Part shown: positions 63,275 through 64,000 of the stretch, piece by piece | Layout of the letters: every line of letters starts with the position of its first letter | Position numbering within the stretch: the first letter of the stretch is position 1 | Assembly: GCF_011193355.1 (NCBI RefSeq) | Contig: NZ_CP049780.1 | Coordinates: forward strand, 4,291,085-4,355,084 | From: Streptomyces sp. JB150 | Lineage (GTDB): Bacteria; Actinomycetota; Actinomycetes; Streptomycetales; Streptomycetaceae | Length of the DNA stretch: 64,000 nt | Direction of reading: 5' to 3' | Program-made: the position numbers and the translations under genes | Notes under the pieces: model-generated | Told to the model about the DNA's origin: nothing | The model's database searches: none | The model's input: the letters and a program-made list of their open reading frames with translations, nothing else

Positions 63275-64000
63275 GCGGCGGAGCCACCGTCGCCAGGCCC
63301 GCGAGGGCCATCGCCGCGCCCAGCCACAGCGGTGCCCGCAGGCCCCACCCGTCGATCGCCACGGCTCCCAGGGAGGAGCCGAGGATGATGCCGAGGGTGA
63401 TGAACGACGAGTGGACGGTGTTCACCAGCGGGCCCGCGTTGCCCGCGCGCTGGACGCGGGTGACCATCGCGGGGTTCATGGTGACGCCCACCAGTCCGAT
63501 GCCGAGCATGCAGGCGACCGCCGGGACGGGTACGTCGGTGAAGAGGGCGAAGCCGGTCAGGAAGACCAGGTTGAGCAGCAGGCCGGTGGCGAGGACGGGC
63601 AGGGTGTAGCGGTCGGCGAGGCGGCCGACGACGGTGTTGCCGACGACGGTGGCGGCGCCGTAGGCGATCAGCAGCGCGGGGACCGTGCCGGTGGAGAAGC
63701 CGGTGACCTCGGTGAGGATCGGGTTGAAGTAGCTGAACGCGGAGAAGGTCGCGCCGATGATCAGCGTGCTGGTGGACAGCGCCAGCAGCAGCCGGGGGCG
63801 CCGGAAGACGCGTACCTCGTCGCGGAAGCCGCCGCCGGTGCCCGCGGGGTCGGTGCGGGGCACGCCCGCGAGGGTGGCCGCGGCGGCGACGACGGTGAGG
63901 GCGGTGATGGTCCAGAAGGCCGCCCGCCAGCCCCAGCGTTCGCCGACGAGGGTGGACAGCGGCAGGCCCAGCAGGGTGCCGAGCATGAGGCCGTTCATGG
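63255..64000 (-). CDS. MFS transporter, N-terminus beyond the window
   Basis: 248 visible residues of a major facilitator transporter; the frame is open at the window edge. The visible part covers the end of the N-terminal bundle (L-S-T-L-V-G-E-R-W-G-W-R-A-A-F), the central loop P-R-T-D-P-A-G-T and six C-terminal helices, with G-R-L-A-D-R-Y between helices, a typical MFS motif. The pattern fits the AraJ/YdhP-type sugar or drug efflux group. Substrate unknown. Confidence 0.88.
   Translation of the reverse strand, partial: MNGLMLGTLLGLPLSTLVGERWGWRAAFWTITALTVVAAAATLAGVPRTDPAGTGGGFRDEVRVFRRPRLLLALSTSTLIIGATFSAFSYFNPILTEVTGFSTGTVPALLIAYGAATVVGNTVVGRLADRYTLPVLATGLLLNLVFLTGFALFTDVPVPAVACMLGIGLVGVTMNPAMVTRVQRAGNAGPLVNTVHSSFITLGIILGSSLGAVAIDGWGLRAPLWLGAAMALAGLATVAPPLIRATR

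Overview
The window comes from a high-GC actinomycete, almost certainly Streptomyces. The signs are extreme third-position GC, frequent GTG starts, ATGA/GTGA gene overlaps, Scr1-type HTH/DUF397 pairs, DUF2637, DUF3558 and DUF4232 proteins, a class I lysyl-tRNA synthetase and the hemL / cytochrome-c maturation block. Genes were called from reading frames, start-site context, motifs and gene context; no database search was possible.

Layout. 1-4.4 kb: the 3' part of a two-module NTPase gene, an HTH/DUF397 pair whose HTH gene is frameshifted, and a winged-helix protein. 4.4-13 kb: FAD oxidoreductase, hemB, a DUF4232 lipoprotein, a membrane-anchored XRE protein with Val-Pro repeats, and an aminotransferase. 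11-27.5 kb: divergent argS and lysS, a DUF2637 membrane protein, two DUF3558-like lipoproteins, rtcB, a tyrosine phosphatase-acetyltransferase fusion, a short-chain dehydrogenase, small genes, an LLM monooxygenase/FMN reductase pair and an OmpR-type two-component system.

27.7-43.5 kb is an integrated, decayed genomic island. It lies between two 76-bp copies (73/76 identical) of the last 76 bp of a conserved gene. Paired ATGTGCCCT repeats sit inside both ends. Only a truncated integrase with a nonsense codon and a truncated, frameshifted fragment of a probable mobilisation protein remain of the mobility genes. The cargo falls into two blocks. The first is defence-like: a phosphorothioate-dependent HNH restriction enzyme, an HTH-ImmA/IrrE metalloprotease coupled to a tRNA-guanine-transglycosylase-like protein, and a truncated OLD-like ATPase. 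The second is an apparent metabolic operon: ATP-binding regulator, MurA-like enolpyruvyltransferase, metallophosphatase, two dCTP-deaminase-like proteins with complementary active-site losses, a glycosyltransferase and a serine hydrolase. It is divergent from an XRE regulator and a flavoprotein. These two blocks are the best candidates for undescribed systems.

43.4-52 kb returns to core chromosome: the integration-target gene, hemL, a histidine phosphatase, a polysaccharide-deacetylase-like lipoprotein and a four-gene cytochrome c maturation run (TlpA-like thioredoxin, CcdA, ResB, CcsB) closed by a strong hairpin. 52-64 kb holds an SRPBCC protein, a STAND-like ATPase paired with a membrane-anchored substrate-binding-like protein, an XRE regulator, a double-MerR regulator divergent from a UvrA-like ABC protein, a second HTH/DUF397 pair and the C-terminal part of an MFS transporter. 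No rRNA, tRNA or CRISPR array was seen.
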